The notes: generated by a model not told the origin, from the sequence alone. Counted from the first letter of the stretch, positions 1 through 9,124 are shown. The stretch: 64,000 bases of DNA from Pelagibacterium luteolum (GCF_900100665.1 NZ_FNCS01000001.1:727119-791118); one strand, 5' to 3'. Translations and numbers: made by a program.

Positions 1-248
1 GCGATGTCGACGACGACGGGCTCGATCTGGCGACCCAGGATACCGCCGGCTTCGTTCTGCTGCTCGATGAGCATCAGCATGACGTCGCGAAGCGTGGTTT
101 CGGAAATCGCCATTGTGCCCGAAAGGGAGTGGAGAATGCCGACCTTGATCGGGCCTTCATCCTGGGCGGCGACGGGCGAAGAAATCAGTGTTGCGCTCAT
201 GGCCGAAGCCACAAGGACGCCCCCTATGCGTTTGGTCCAGTCTGTCAT
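1..248 (-). CDS. urtA: Urea ABC transporter substrate-binding protein, N-terminal part
   Basis: The gene runs off the left edge, so only about the first 82 residues are present. They hold a Sec signal peptide (charged start, hydrophobic stretch, cleavage near VAAQ, about residue 30) followed by GPIKVGILHSLSGTMAISE, the typical start of UrtA, the type I periplasmic binding protein of the UrtABCDE urea importer. The ATG at 248 is preceded by GGAGGA with good spacing. The rest of a urt operon would lie to the left. A related amide or branched-chain amino-acid binding protein is the main alternative, but the SLSGTMAISE wording favours UrtA. Confidence 0.85.
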   Translation of the reverse strand, partial: MTDWTKRIGGVLVASAMSATLISSPVAAQDEGPIKVGILHSLSGTMAISETTLRDVMLMLIEQQNEAGGILGRQIEPVVVDI

Positions 249-540
249 TTTGTCCTCCGACAGTTGCTGTTTGCACCGGGAAGACGAGTCGCAAGAAGCA
301 TGCCAGCGGTTTGACGCTGCCGTGCCGCGAGACGTTAAGAGAGGGTAAACACGCAGGAATCAGGGAACCTTTTTCATCGCCGATGCATTGCGACCGCAGG
401 CCTTGCCGCGAGGGGGGCACAGCGGGGTCTGGCCTTCCATATCAGCGGTGATGAATTGATAGGCACGGCTTTGCGCGTGTACTATTGTTGTGCATAGTTT
501 TCAGGCATTTGCGCAATGACAATGTGCATAAGCTGGCGTT

Positions 541-625
541 ACAGTGATGTGCCGGAGTCCTCCGGCAGAGGTTGTTTGCACCACAATCTCGAGAGGCCCC
601 GTACGCGCAAGCGTGCGGGGCTTTT
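541..625 (+). ncRNA. Candidate small RNA ending in a terminator
   Basis: A perfect 6-bp stem (GCCGGA at 551-556 with TCCGGC at 561-566) exposes the loop GTCC, and is followed by an unstructured stretch and a strong intrinsic terminator at 596-625. No protein gene precedes the terminator on this strand, so a short transcript is the simplest reason for it. No family was recognised and the 5' end is unknown; this is an inference from structure only. Confidence 0.3.
596..625 (+). terminator. Rho-independent terminator
   Basis: An 11-bp stem (596-606 with 611-621, one G-T pair) closes a GCAA tetraloop and is followed by TTTT. There is no plus-strand protein gene upstream of it. Confidence 0.75.
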
Positions 626-672
626 GTGTTTGGGGTCGCTTGGGGAGCCATGTCGCTGAACCCACCCCAAGT

Positions 673-803
673 GTCATCCCGGCCTTGAGCGGGGATCCAG
701 TATGCTCGGAGGGCGTGTTGACTTAGAGGGTGAGGCTGCATTGCAAAGCCTGCGTCTTTCAAAAGCGGAGCATACTGGGTACCGGGTCTTCGCCCGGGAT
801 GAC
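673..803. repeat. Dispersed palindromic element, copy 1
   Basis: The element starts with GTCATCCCGGCCTTGAGC and ends with CCGGGTCTTCGCCCGGGATG followed by AC, so its ends are inverted copies of each other. An internal pair, AGTATGCTC and GAGCATACT, makes a second inverted repeat. A second copy in opposite orientation lies at 4686-4782. It resembles the short intergenic palindromic elements common in Hyphomicrobiales genomes. Confidence 0.8.
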
Positions 804-929
804 GGGTGGTGGGGAGGAAGGGTGATGAGCCAAAGCATAGGTGCGAGGTGTTGAGGTGACGAGCGCGTGACTCCTCGCCCCGCACAAAAGTGGATTCCCC
901 TTTTCTGCGAAGCGCTTTAAGCAGGGGGC

Positions 930-2555
930 ATGACTGCTCTTGCCGAATTTGCGATGCTTTCCCATGGCTGGCGCCGGGCGCTGCTGCTGATCGTGGCGGG
1001 TGCGATCGCTGGGCTGTCGGCGGCGCCATTGTTTATCTTGCCGGCCCTGTTTTTGGCGCTGCCCGTGCTGGTCTGGGCGCTCGATGGGGCGGAGCGGGGC
1101 CGGGGGCTGCTGCATGCGGTGTTTGGTCCAGCCTTTCGGATCGGGCTGTTTTTCGGCTTTGGCTATTTCGCGGCGAGCCTCCACTGGATCGGGGCGGCGT
1201 TTTTCGTTGATGGTGGATGGCTGCTGGCGGCGATGCCTTTCGCGGTGGCGGGGCTGGCTCTGATCCTTGCGATCTTCTGGGGACTGGGCACGGCGCTGGC
1301 GTTCGTCTTCTGGTCGTCAGGCGCCGGGCGCATTTTTGCACTTGCGGTGGGGCTGACGCTGGCCGAACTGGCGCGCGGCTTTTTGTTTACCGGCTTTCCG
1401 TTCAATCTCCTGGGCTATGCTCTGACCGCCAATGTCGAGATGATGCAGGCGGCGAGCCTTGTCGGGGTCTATGGGCTGACCTTTGTTGCCGTGCTGCTCG
1501 CCGCGACGCCGGCCCTGGTGTGGCCGGGTGCCGAGCGGACAATGGTCGCGCGTGTCCTGCCGCTGTTTGTGGCACTGGGCGTGATTGCCGCGCAGGTGGG
1601 GTGGGGCAATTACCGCGTCAACCAGACAGAGACCGTGCCGTTCGACGACGTGGTGATGCGGATCGTCCAGCCGGTGATCCCGCAGGACGTCAAATGGCAG
1701 ACCTTTGCCCGCGAAGAAACGATCGTGCGCCTGCTCGACCTGTCGACGATGCAGACCGGCCCTGACGATCTCGGGCTCGACGACGTGACGCACCTTGTCT
1801 GGCCCGAGGCGGCGATCCCGTTCTTTTTGTCCGACGAGCCCGAACTTCTGGCGCGGATCGCGCGCGAATTGCCCGACGATATCTGGCTTCTGACCGGCGC
1901 GCCGCGCGAGGCCTATGGCACCAATGGCGAAATCGTTGTGGGCGCCAAGCCCTATAATTCCATCCTCGCCTTCAATGGCGCCGGCGAGGTGGTGACCTCG
2001 TATGACAAGACCCATCTCGTGCCGTTCGGGGAATATCTGCCGCTCGACGATCTGCTGCGCAGCCTTGGGTTTTCACAGCTCGTGCAGGGTTCTGACGGGT
2101 GGGCGGCCGGGGCCGAACGGCGCCTGATGAGCCTGCCGGGGTCACCATCCTTCCTGCCGCTGATCTGTTACGAGATCGTCTTTCCCGGCGCGTTGGGTGC
2201 GCCGGTCGATGAGGCGGAGTTCATTCTGGTCGTTACCAATGACGCGTGGTTCGATGGGTCGATCGGGCCGGGGCAGCATTTCCATCACGCCAGGGTGCGG
2301 GCGGTGGAGGAGGGGAAATCGATGGTGCGCGCGGCCAATTCCGGGATTTCGGCGATTGTCGATCCCTTGGGGCGCATCGATGTCATGCTGGCCGAGCAAC
2401 AGGTCGGAGCGATCAAGGGCACGCCGGCCCAGCCGCTCGATGCGACGCTCTATGCGCAAGTCCGCAACTGGCCATTGATCGGAATGCTGACATTGGGTGC
2501 GGTCCTGGCCCTGCCGGGCTGGATACGGCGGCGCCAGAAGCGCGACGATTACTGA
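930..2555 (+). CDS. lnt: Apolipoprotein N-acyltransferase
   Basis: This inner-membrane enzyme adds the third acyl chain to lipoproteins. The 541-residue protein has about six hydrophobic segments in residues 10-220, then a nitrilase-fold periplasmic domain and a final membrane segment before a basic tail. The catalytic triad is visible: Glu293 in WPEAAIP, Lys360 in YDKTHLVPFGEYLP and Cys413 in LICYEI. Length fits the family (about 510-550). It precedes metK and trmB, a conserved alphaproteobacterial neighbourhood. An in-frame ATG at 954 is an alternative start; 930 has GCAGGGGG just upstream. Confidence 0.96.
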   Translation: MTALAEFAMLSHGWRRALLLIVAGAIAGLSAAPLFILPALFLALPVLVWALDGAERGRGLLHAVFGPAFRIGLFFGFGYFAASLHWIGAAFFVDGGWLLAAMPFAVAGLALILAIFWGLGTALAFVFWSSGAGRIFALAVGLTLAELARGFLFTGFPFNLLGYALTANVEMMQAASLVGVYGLTFVAVLLAATPALVWPGAERTMVARVLPLFVALGVIAAQVGWGNYRVNQTETVPFDDVVMRIVQPVIPQDVKWQTFAREETIVRLLDLSTMQTGPDDLGLDDVTHLVWPEAAIPFFLSDEPELLARIARELPDDIWLLTGAPREAYGTNGEIVVGAKPYNSILAFNGAGEVVTSYDKTHLVPFGEYLPLDDLLRSLGFSQLVQGSDGWAAGAERRLMSLPGSPSFLPLICYEIVFPGALGAPVDEAEFILVVTNDAWFDGSIGPGQHFHHARVRAVEEGKSMVRAANSGISAIVDPLGRIDVMLAEQQVGAIKGTPAQPLDATLYAQVRNWPLIGMLTLGAVLALPGWIRRRQKRDDY

Positions 2556-2560
2556 TTGCG

Positions 2561-2580
2561 ATATAAAGCAATCTTTATGT
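2561..2580. promoter_or_regulatory. Inverted-repeat operator candidate upstream of metK
   Basis: Two 8-bp arms, ATATAAAG and CTTTATGT, separated by CAAT, match at 7 of 8 positions as an inverted repeat. It lies about 100 bp before the metK start and just after lnt. Methionine-cycle genes of proteobacteria are often controlled by SAM- or SAH-responsive repressors such as the ArsR-family SahR; assignment to that family is inference. Confidence 0.45.
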
Positions 2581-2683
2581 CCTCTTGATTTCCAAATCCG
2601 GACCTGCGAAAAGCAGCGCTGAAAGTGCGCGGAGAGTCTGCGCACGCGCAAACCACAGTGCGCCCTTGCTCAAGAGGTTTAAC

Positions 2684-3853
2684 GTGGCCAGTTCGAGCTA
2701 TCTTTTCACTTCGGAATCGGTTTCCGAAGGCCATCCCGACAAGATCTGCGATCAGGTGTCCGACGCTATCGTCGATGCTTTCTTTGCCGAAGACCCCTAT
2801 TCCCGCGTCGCACTGGAAACGCTGGCGACGACAAATCGCCTCGTTCTGGCCGGCGAAGTGCGCGGACCCGCATCGATCGATGCGGCGAAAATGGAAGAGG
2901 TGGCGCGCGGCGTCGTCAAGCGCATCGGCTATGAGCAAGACGGGTTCCACTGGAAGACGCTCGACGTCTCCTGCCACGTGCATGAACAATCCGCTCACAT
3001 TGCCCAGGGCGTCGATGCGGCCGGCAATAAGGACGAAGGCGCGGGCGACCAGGGCATAATGTTCGGTTTTGCCGTCAACGAGACGCCAGAATTGATGCCG
3101 GCGCCGCTGCTTTATGCGCACAAAATCTTGAAGGGCATGTCGGACGCGCGTCATTCGGGCCGCGTCACCGAATTCGGGCCCGACGCCAAGAGCCAGGTGA
3201 CGTTGAAATACGAAAACGGCAGGCCGGTCGGCGTTTCCGCCGTCGTCGTTTCCACTCAGCACAATGAAAACGTTACCCAGGCCTGCGTGCGCGACATGGT
3301 GCGCCCGTTCGTCGAAGACGTTTTGCCCAAGGGCTGGATGCCGCCCGAAGACGAGTTCTACGTCAACCCGACAGGCGCCTTCGTGATCGGCGGGCCGGAC
3401 GGGGATGCGGGGCTGACCGGGCGCAAGATTATCGTCGACACCTATGGCGGTGCCGCCCCCCATGGCGGCGGGGCGTTTTCGGGCAAGGATCCCACCAAGG
3501 TCGATCGCTCGGCAGCTTACGCCGCGCGTTATCTGGCCAAAAACATCGTTGCGGCAGGGCTGGCGGAAAAATGCGTCATCCAGCTGTCCTACGCCATCGG
3601 GGTTTCCAAGCCCCTGTCGATTTTTGTCGATACCTATGGCACGGGCAAAGTGGACGAGGACATTCTGGGCCCGGTGCTGCAAAAGGTCATGGATTTGTCC
3701 CCGCGCGGCATTCGCGAGCATCTGGGTTTGAACAAGCCGATCTATGAGCGCACGGCCGCCTATGGCCATTTCGGGCGCGCGCCAGAGGCCGATGGCGGAT
3801 TTTCCTGGGAAAAGACCGATCTGGTCGAGGCGATCCGGTCCGAATTGACCTGA
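2684..3853 (+). CDS. metK: S-adenosylmethionine synthase
   Basis: MetK makes S-adenosylmethionine from methionine and ATP in the cytoplasm. The GTG at 2684 is chosen because AGAGG stands 7 bases before it and the product then has 389 residues, close to the usual 384-400; the open frame continues upstream without homology. Signature motifs are present: SEGHPDK near residue 13, GAGDQG near residue 120, and [16 protein letters not shown] near residue 265. It follows lnt and precedes trmB. Confidence 0.98.
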   Translation: MASSSYLFTSESVSEGHPDKICDQVSDAIVDAFFAEDPYSRVALETLATTNRLVLAGEVRGPASIDAAKMEEVARGVVKRIGYEQDGFHWKTLDVSCHVHEQSAHIAQGVDAAGNKDEGAGDQGIMFGFAVNETPELMPAPLLYAHKILKGMSDARHSGRVTEFGPDAKSQVTLKYENGRPVGVSAVVVSTQHNENVTQACVRDMVRPFVEDVLPKGWMPPEDEFYVNPTGAFVIGGPDGDAGLTGRKIIVDTYGGAAPHGGGAFSGKDPTKVDRSAAYAARYLAKNIVAAGLAEKCVIQLSYAIGVSKPLSIFVDTYGTGKVDEDILGPVLQKVMDLSPRGIREHLGLNKPIYERTAAYGHFGRAPEADGGFSWEKTDLVEAIRSELT

Positions 3854-3880
3854 TCCTTGCCCATCGATTGGATTGCCTTT

Positions 3881-3911
3881 AAAGCGCGGCGGACTGTTTC
3901 GTCGCGCTTTT
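3881..3911 (+). terminator. Terminator after metK
   Basis: A 10-bp stem (3881-3890 with 3901-3910, one G-T pair) around a 10-base loop ends in TTTT, 28 bases after the metK stop and just before trmB. It probably lowers read-through into trmB. Confidence 0.65.
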
Positions 3912-3930
3912 ATGTTTCGTATCTGGACCT

Positions 3931-4635
3931 ATGACCATCAAACCCATTCCGCAGGACCCCAAGGGGCCACGCGCCTTTTATGGCCGCCGTGCCGGCAAGA
4001 AACTGCACAAGGGCCAGCAGGCGCTGTTTGAAACCCTGCTGCCTGACCTGACCGTCGATATTTCCCGGCCGGTCGATCCAAAGGTGCTGTTCCCCGAAGC
4101 GCGGTGCATTCATCTCGAAATCGGCTATGGCGGCGGCGAGCATCTGGCACGGATCGCGCAGGAAAATCCCGACGATGGGTTTATCGGCTGCGAGGTGTTT
4201 ACCGGCGGCATCGGCAAGCTGCTTGAGACGATCGATATCGAGAAAATCTCGAATGTTCGCTTGTTTCCCGACGATGTGATCAAGCTTTTGGCTGTGATGC
4301 CGGATGCGTCCGTCGACTGCCTTTACGTGCTCTATCCGGACCCCTGGCCCAAGCCGCGCCACCACAAGCGACGCCTGATCCAGTTTCCAGTGCTCGAGCA
4401 GTTCGCACGGGTGGTCAAGCCCGGCGGCACATTCCGGTTCGCCACCGATATCGAGGATTATGCCAATTGGACGCTTGCCCATGTGCTGCGCAGCGAGGGC
4501 TTTGTGTGGCCCATGCAGGCGCCCGGTGCGTGGCACGCGCCCTATGAGGGGTGGCAGGCGACGCGCTATGAACAAAGGGCCCGTCGGCAGGGTCGGATGA
4601 AGAGCTTTTATTTCGAGTTCTCGCGGGCGGGGTAA
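3931..4635 (+). CDS. trmB: tRNA (guanine-N7)-methyltransferase
   Basis: TrmB forms 7-methylguanosine at position 46 of tRNAs using S-adenosylmethionine, the product of the adjacent metK. The 234-residue protein shows the SAM-binding motif EIGYGGGEHL near residue 63 and the family hallmark YPDPWPKPRHHKRR near residue 135, plus FATDIEDYA. In many Rhizobiales rimP and nusA follow trmB; here a repeat and a minus-strand aldehyde dehydrogenase follow instead. Confidence 0.96.
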   Translation: MTIKPIPQDPKGPRAFYGRRAGKKLHKGQQALFETLLPDLTVDISRPVDPKVLFPEARCIHLEIGYGGGEHLARIAQENPDDGFIGCEVFTGGIGKLLETIDIEKISNVRLFPDDVIKLLAVMPDASVDCLYVLYPDPWPKPRHHKRRLIQFPVLEQFARVVKPGGTFRFATDIEDYANWTLAHVLRSEGFVWPMQAPGAWHAPYEGWQATRYEQRARRQGRMKSFYFEFSRAG

Positions 4636-4685
4636 TCACGCCTTTGAGTGACGGCGAAGGACGATGGCCGGCCTCACCTAAAATC

Positions 4686-4782
4686 GTCATCCCGGGCGAA
4701 GACCCGGGACCCGGGATGCTCCAAGAATGCGATTGAGGCTAGGCGCCGAGCATACTGGCCCCCGGCTCAAGGCCGGGGTGAC
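4686..4782. repeat. Dispersed palindromic element, copy 2
   Basis: This is an inverted-orientation copy of the element at 673-803. It starts GTCATCCCGGGCGAAGACCC and ends GGCTCAAGGCCGGGGTGAC, and keeps the inner GAGCATACTGG block. The centre differs and is shorter than in copy 1. The stop codon and last codons of the adjacent minus-strand aldehyde dehydrogenase lie inside it. Confidence 0.8.
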
Positions 4783-6316
4783 AGGGTGTGGATTTGGCTG
4801 ACGATTGGGGCAGGTGGAGGGGCTCAATCTCGAACTTGATCCCCTGCGCCAGTGGCAGCTCGCGCGAATAGTTCACGGTGTTGGTCTGGCGCCGCATATA
4901 GGCTTTCCAGGAATCCGAGCCGCTTTCGCGGCCGCCGCCGGTTTCTTTTTCGCCGCCGAAGGCGCCACCGATTTCGGCGCCTGATGGCCCGATATTGACG
5001 TTGGCGATGCCGCAATCCGAGCCCGTGGCCGAGAGGAAGGTTTCGGTCTCGCGCACATCGGTGGAAAAGATGCAGCTCGATAGGCCCTGCGGCACGTCGT
5101 TCTGCAGCGCGATGGCTTCATCGAGCGTCTGATAGGTGAGGACGTAGAGAATCGGAGCGAAGGTCTCGTGCTTGACGATCTCGGACTGCTCGACCATTTC
5201 GACGATCGCCGGGCGCACATAATAGCCGCCCTCGACGGCATCGACTTTCTCACCACCTGTGATCTTGCCGCCTTCGGCCCGCGCGTTGTCGAGTGCATGC
5301 TGCATCGCATCGAAGGCTTGCTTGTCGATCAAGGGGCCGACGAGCGTGCCCTTTTCGAGCGGGCTGCCGATGGGCAGGCCGGCATAAGCCGATTTCAAGC
5401 GCTCCACCAATTGGTCGCGCACGTCCTGATGCACGATCAGGCGGCGCAGGCTTGTGCAGCGCTGGCCGCAGGTGCCGACGGCCGAAAAGACAATGGCACG
5501 GACTGCGTTTTCCAGATCGGCGGAGGGCGCCACGATCATGGCGTTATTGCCGCCGAGCTCCAAAATGGTCTTGCCGAAGCGCTCGGCAACCTTAGGGCCG
5601 ACGATGCGGCCCATGCGGGTCGAACCGGTGGCCGAAATCAGCGGCACGTCTTTGGACGATGTCAAAGCCTCGCCGATTTCGGCGCCGCCGATGGCCACAT
5701 GAAGCAGGCCCTCGGGGGCATCGCCGAATTTCTTAAGCGCTTTTTCGAAGATCTTTTGCACCGAGAGCGCGGTGAGCGGGGTCTTTTCGGACGGCTTCCA
5801 GATCGTGGTGTTGCCGCAGACCGTCGCCAGCGCGAAATTCCACGCGAACACGGCGACCGGGAAATTGAAGGCGGAAATGACGCCTGTCACCCCGAGCGGA
5901 TGCCAGGTCTCGCGCATCGAATGGCCGGGACGTTCCGAGGCGATGGTCAGCCCGAACAATTGCCGCGATTGGCCGACGGCGAGATCGCAGATATCGATCA
6001 TCTCCTGAACTTCGCCCAGACCTTCCTGCAGGATTTTACCCGCCTCGAGCGAAACGAGGGCGCCGAGTTCATTTTTCGCTGCGCGCAATTCGTCGCCGAA
6101 CAGACGGATCAATTCGCCACGGCGCGGAGCCGGGACTGATTTCCACCGATCGAAGGCCGACTTGGCCCGGGCGATCATGGCTTCGACATCATCGGCCGAG
6201 TGGGTGGCAACGCTGCCAAGCAGCGCGCCATCGACAGGAGAATGCACCTTGAGCCCACCGCCCGAAAGATCGGCATCGGTCAGAAAGGCTGAAGCGAGAA
6301 TATCTTTATGGGTCAT
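4739..6316 (-). CDS. amaB: Aldehyde dehydrogenase, ALDH7 / L-aminoadipate-semialdehyde dehydrogenase type
   Basis: An NAD-dependent aldehyde dehydrogenase; the wording (SAFNFPVAVFAWN, ELGGNNAM, CGQRCTSLRR) fits the ALDH7 group, which oxidises piperidine-6-carboxylate/aminoadipate semialdehyde in lysine breakdown. The catalytic Glu253 and Cys287 are both present and 34 residues apart as expected. The ATG at 6316 gives MTHKDIL, the natural N-terminus; the open frame extends further upstream without homology. The last 14 or so residues (through HPGLEPGASMLGA) are encoded by the palindromic repeat at 4686-4782, so the native C-terminus was probably altered. The substrate is inferred from family only. 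Confidence 0.88.
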   Translation of the reverse strand: MTHKDILASAFLTDADLSGGGLKVHSPVDGALLGSVATHSADDVEAMIARAKSAFDRWKSVPAPRRGELIRLFGDELRAAKNELGALVSLEAGKILQEGLGEVQEMIDICDLAVGQSRQLFGLTIASERPGHSMRETWHPLGVTGVISAFNFPVAVFAWNFALATVCGNTTIWKPSEKTPLTALSVQKIFEKALKKFGDAPEGLLHVAIGGAEIGEALTSSKDVPLISATGSTRMGRIVGPKVAERFGKTILELGGNNAMIVAPSADLENAVRAIVFSAVGTCGQRCTSLRRLIVHQDVRDQLVERLKSAYAGLPIGSPLEKGTLVGPLIDKQAFDAMQHALDNARAEGGKITGGEKVDAVEGGYYVRPAIVEMVEQSEIVKHETFAPILYVLTYQTLDEAIALQNDVPQGLSSCIFSTDVRETETFLSATGSDCGIANVNIGPSGAEIGGAFGGEKETGGGRESGSDSWKAYMRRQTNTVNYSRELPLAQGIKFEIEPLHLPQSSAKSTPCHPGLEPGASMLGA

Positions 6317-6478
6317 CGAAACGAGGGTCCGAAAATTGAGTGAAGCGGGGCGCCTGGCCCCTGAAGAATTCTGAACCCGCACATTCGCAGACTTCGCCGC
6401 CCTTTGCCACCGCTGTGGGGCCTACGGCAGGGAGGGGTGCGACCTCAGCCGGTTCCCAAGGTCGGGAGGTAAACGCTT

Positions 6479-6961
6479 CTAGGAAATCGAGATGATCTCG
6501 AGTTCGTGCTGGCCGAGGGGCACGACGTCCCCGACGCTTTTACCCATGAGGGCGTTCGCGACCGGGGAGACGTAGGATATTGTCCCTTCGGGCGGATTGG
6601 CTTCGTCTTCGCCCACGATGCGGAAGGTTTGCCGGCGACCGTCGTCGCGTTCGAAGCTTACCGTATGGCCAAATCCCACGACATCGTTTGAAGCCGGCGC
6701 CTCAACGAGTTGGGCGGTGCGGACGCGTTCGGCGAAATAGCGCGTGTCGCGCAGGGGCACAGCGGACTGCCGACGCCGTTCATTGAGATCGTCCAGGCCG
6801 TTCGCCTCATCGAGAGCCGATTTCGCGCGCGCGAGCTCGGCATTCAGCATGGCAAGGCCGGTCGCGGTGACGCGATTGGGGTGCTCGGAAATCGGGCGGG
6901 GCGGCAACACCGTTTCCGATGCCGCCTCGGCACTTTCCTCTTTGACGAACGCGACGCTCAA
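6479..6961 (-). CDS. greA: GreA/GreB-family transcription factor
   Basis: A 160-residue protein with a predicted N-terminal helical coiled coil (about residues 28-75) and a C-terminal FKBP-like domain (about 85-160, including VGFGHTVSFE and YVSPVANALMGKSVGDVV). The family restarts stalled RNA polymerase by stimulating transcript cleavage. The start is a TTG at 6961, preceded by AAAGGAG with 7 bases between; no ATG fits. The N-terminal 25 residues are an acidic extension not typical of GreA, so this may be a second Gre-like paralogue, not the housekeeping GreA. Confidence 0.8.
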   Translation of the reverse strand: MSVAFVKEESAEAASETVLPPRPISEHPNRVTATGLAMLNAELARAKSALDEANGLDDLNERRRQSAVPLRDTRYFAERVRTAQLVEAPASNDVVGFGHTVSFERDDGRRQTFRIVGEDEANPPEGTISYVSPVANALMGKSVGDVVPLGQHELEIISIS

Positions 6962-7271
6962 TTGATGGGCTCCTTTCGAGCACGGCTGTATGAATAATTC
7001 GCTGGCGGCGATAAGGCTGCATCGCCCGTAATATGCGATGGAAATCTTTTTCCTGCAGTCGCCAAGCAGCAGGGCCGTCTCTCATCCCTGCGCCCATTAG
7101 GATCGATCAGATCAGCATAATGCAACGCTACGGCTGGAAAAAGCCGATGGTATCGGGTCTTGCGATTTGTCGTCTGGGGGACGGTGTTTGTCAGCATCCT
7201 CGCCTCTAACTGGCTTGGCCAGCGGGCGAGAAAATGGCATGTGTTCGGTCTGCGCAAATCTGGACATGCTC

Positions 7272-7889
7272 ATGGATGTGACCATCGCCGATGCCCTGAA
7301 AGTGTTGCGAGACCGCGCCGCTGCGGGCCGCATAATCGTGGCACTGGCGGGACCTCCGGGTGCGGGAAAATCGACCCTGGCGTCAGAGTTGGCCAAAGGC
7401 CTCGGGGCCGATGGGGTGTCCGCGCGCGTGGTGCCTATGGACGGGTTTCATCTCGATGATGCGGTCCTTGATGAAATGGGCTGGCACGCGCGTAAGGGCG
7501 CGCCACATACCTATGATGTGGACGGGCTGAAGACGCTTCTGGAACGCTTGCGCCGCGAGAAGGCCGGCGAGATCTATTATCCGGTGTTCGACCGGACGAC
7601 AGAAATCGCGCACGCGGCTGCGGCGCGGGTGAGTCCGGATGACCGCGTGGTAATCGTTGAGGGCAATTACCTGCTGCTCGACGCGCCGGGCTGGAACGAC
7701 ATTGCCCGGCTTTTCGACGTGACCATCATGGTGAGCGCGCCGATCGGCGAGCTTGAGCGCAGACTGCTTGGACGATGGGCCGATCTCGCGCCCGACGCGG
7801 CACGCGCGAAGGTTGAGGGCAATGATCTGGTCAATGCAAGGCTGGTGATCTCAAAGAGCCTTGGCGCAGATATGACGATCTCGGCCTAA
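7272..7889 (+). CDS. frcK: P-loop kinase of the fructose uptake system (FrcK-like)
   Basis: A 205-residue uridine-kinase/phosphoribulokinase-like protein with Walker A GPPGAGKST near residue 27, a MDGFHLDD motif near residue 57 and VEGNYLLLD near residue 130. In Sinorhizobium meliloti, frcK is part of the fructose cluster frcBCAK next to the regulator frcR; here the kinase lies convergent to frcR, overlapping its end by 4 bp, and is split from frcBCA. The ATG at 7272 (MDVTIADAL) or 7266 is more plausible than upstream in-frame starts. The physiological substrate is not certain. Confidence 0.75.
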   Translation: MDVTIADALKVLRDRAAAGRIIVALAGPPGAGKSTLASELAKGLGADGVSARVVPMDGFHLDDAVLDEMGWHARKGAPHTYDVDGLKTLLERLRREKAGEIYYPVFDRTTEIAHAAAARVSPDDRVVIVEGNYLLLDAPGWNDIARLFDVTIMVSAPIGELERRLLGRWADLAPDAARAKVEGNDLVNARLVISKSLGADMTISA

Positions 7890-9124
7890 GCGTCCTTGAA
7901 AAGCACTTCGCGATCGAGCGTGAAGTTTGAAATCAGGGGCAGGCAGGCGCCGCCCATGGCGCGCGCATCGGGGCCGAACTGACCGGCAACGATTGCGGGC
8001 GCCGTTAGGCCCTGGCGATCGAACGCCTCCAGCTCCCGCTTGACCCGCTCGACCACCAGATCCCTCATCTCGGATGGGAAGCCGCCATCGATGACGATGG
8101 CTTCGAAATCGATGATGGCGGTGGCCGACATGATGATGACCGCTACGCTCTGGCAGAGCACCTCAAGCCAGTCGTCAAGGATCGGGCCGATGGTTTTCCA
8201 GTCGCCATCCTCGCGCCACAGCATCTCGGGGTCCATGCCCGCCGCGCGCATCTGTTCGGCGAGGACGTAGAGGGAGGTGCGCCGTAGCACCTGCTCATAG
8301 CCCTTGCCGTCGTGGCGCAAAACCGGCAAGGGGGCGATGGCACCGGCATAGCCGCTGCGCCCAGGAAAGAGCGAGCCATTGAGCACGACGCCGCCCCCGA
8401 TGAACGACCCGATGAAGATATAGAGAAAATCGAGATGCTGGCTGGGGTTTCCCAGCAAGAGTTCTGCGGCGCAGGCGGCCGTCGCATCATTATAGAAATA
8501 GACCGGCCAGGGGCTCAGCGCTTCCACTTCCGCCCTGATGTCGATGGTCTGCCAGGCCATGAGAATATCCTTGGGCGCGCCGACCTGATGCTCCCAATTC
8601 CACAATTCGAAGGGCGACGCGATCCCGATGCCGACCACACGGGCGCGTTGTTCGGGCGTCAACTGACCGGAGAGCTCGGCAATGCCGTCTTGGAGGAAGG
8701 CAAGGATTTGTGCCGGGTCGGGGTAGGGATATGGACGGTGGAGCTTGCCCCGCACCTTGCCGAGCAGGTCCATGACGATCAGATCGATGCTGCGTCGCCC
8801 GATCTTGAGGCCGAAGGCCAGCGCGCCGTCTGGGGCAAGGGCATAGGGAACGGAGGGCTGCCCAACGCGCCCCCGCTGGGGCGCCTGGCGCATCAACAGC
8901 CCGTCACGTTCGAGACCGTTGGCGATGGTTGAAATCGTCTGCGGAGACAGGCCGGTCAGACGGGCGATATCGGCCTTGGGAAGAGAGCCGCTGCGCCGGA
9001 TAAGCGAGAGGACGAGCCGTTCGTTATAAAGGCGAAGGCCGGCCTGGTTGGTGCCGCGGCTGAGATCGGTAAATTCCCCCGCAGATCGGCCCACCCGATC
9101 CGGTCGCAACTCCGCGTCGCTCAT
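7886..9124 (-). CDS. frcR: ROK-family transcriptional regulator of fructose uptake
   Basis: A 412-residue protein with an N-terminal winged-helix DNA-binding domain (about residues 30-80, LPKADIARLTGLSPQTIS) and a C-terminal ROK sugar-sensing domain. The ROK zinc motif CxCGxxGC is absent. The ATG at 9124 has GGGAG in a good position; the open frame runs on upstream through the operator, so a longer start is unlikely. It is divergent from frcB with a 33-bp palindrome between, matching a local repressor. Its stop overlaps that of the kinase gene by 4 bp. Confidence 0.87.
   Translation of the reverse strand: MSDAELRPDRVGRSAGEFTDLSRGTNQAGLRLYNERLVLSLIRRSGSLPKADIARLTGLSPQTISTIANGLERDGLLMRQAPQRGRVGQPSVPYALAPDGALAFGLKIGRRSIDLIVMDLLGKVRGKLHRPYPYPDPAQILAFLQDGIAELSGQLTPEQRARVVGIGIASPFELWNWEHQVGAPKDILMAWQTIDIRAEVEALSPWPVYFYNDATAACAAELLLGNPSQHLDFLYIFIGSFIGGGVVLNGSLFPGRSGYAGAIAPLPVLRHDGKGYEQVLRRTSLYVLAEQMRAAGMDPEMLWREDGDWKTIGPILDDWLEVLCQSVAVIIMSATAIIDFEAIVIDGGFPSEMRDLVVERVKRELEAFDRQGLTAPAIVAGQFGPDARAMGGACLPLISNFTLDREVLFKDA

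Larger units (their letters stand above)
249..929. other. Intergenic region between urtA and lnt
   Basis: No convincing protein-coding gene is seen in these 680 bases; open frames here have unnatural composition or are made of repeat sequence. The region should hold the urtA promoter (minus strand), a possible small RNA ending in a strong terminator at 596-625, a dispersed palindromic repeat at 673-803, and the lnt promoter. Confidence 0.6.

Noticed and set aside
2556-2683. SAM riboswitch (SAM-II or SAM/SAH type) before metK
   Set aside because: No matching conserved core or pseudoknot could be recognised; the AT-rich inverted repeat explains the region better.
5168-6139. A 323-residue plus-strand frame
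   Set aside because: Shadow of the aldehyde dehydrogenase, with His/Arg/Gly-rich composition typical of antisense frames.
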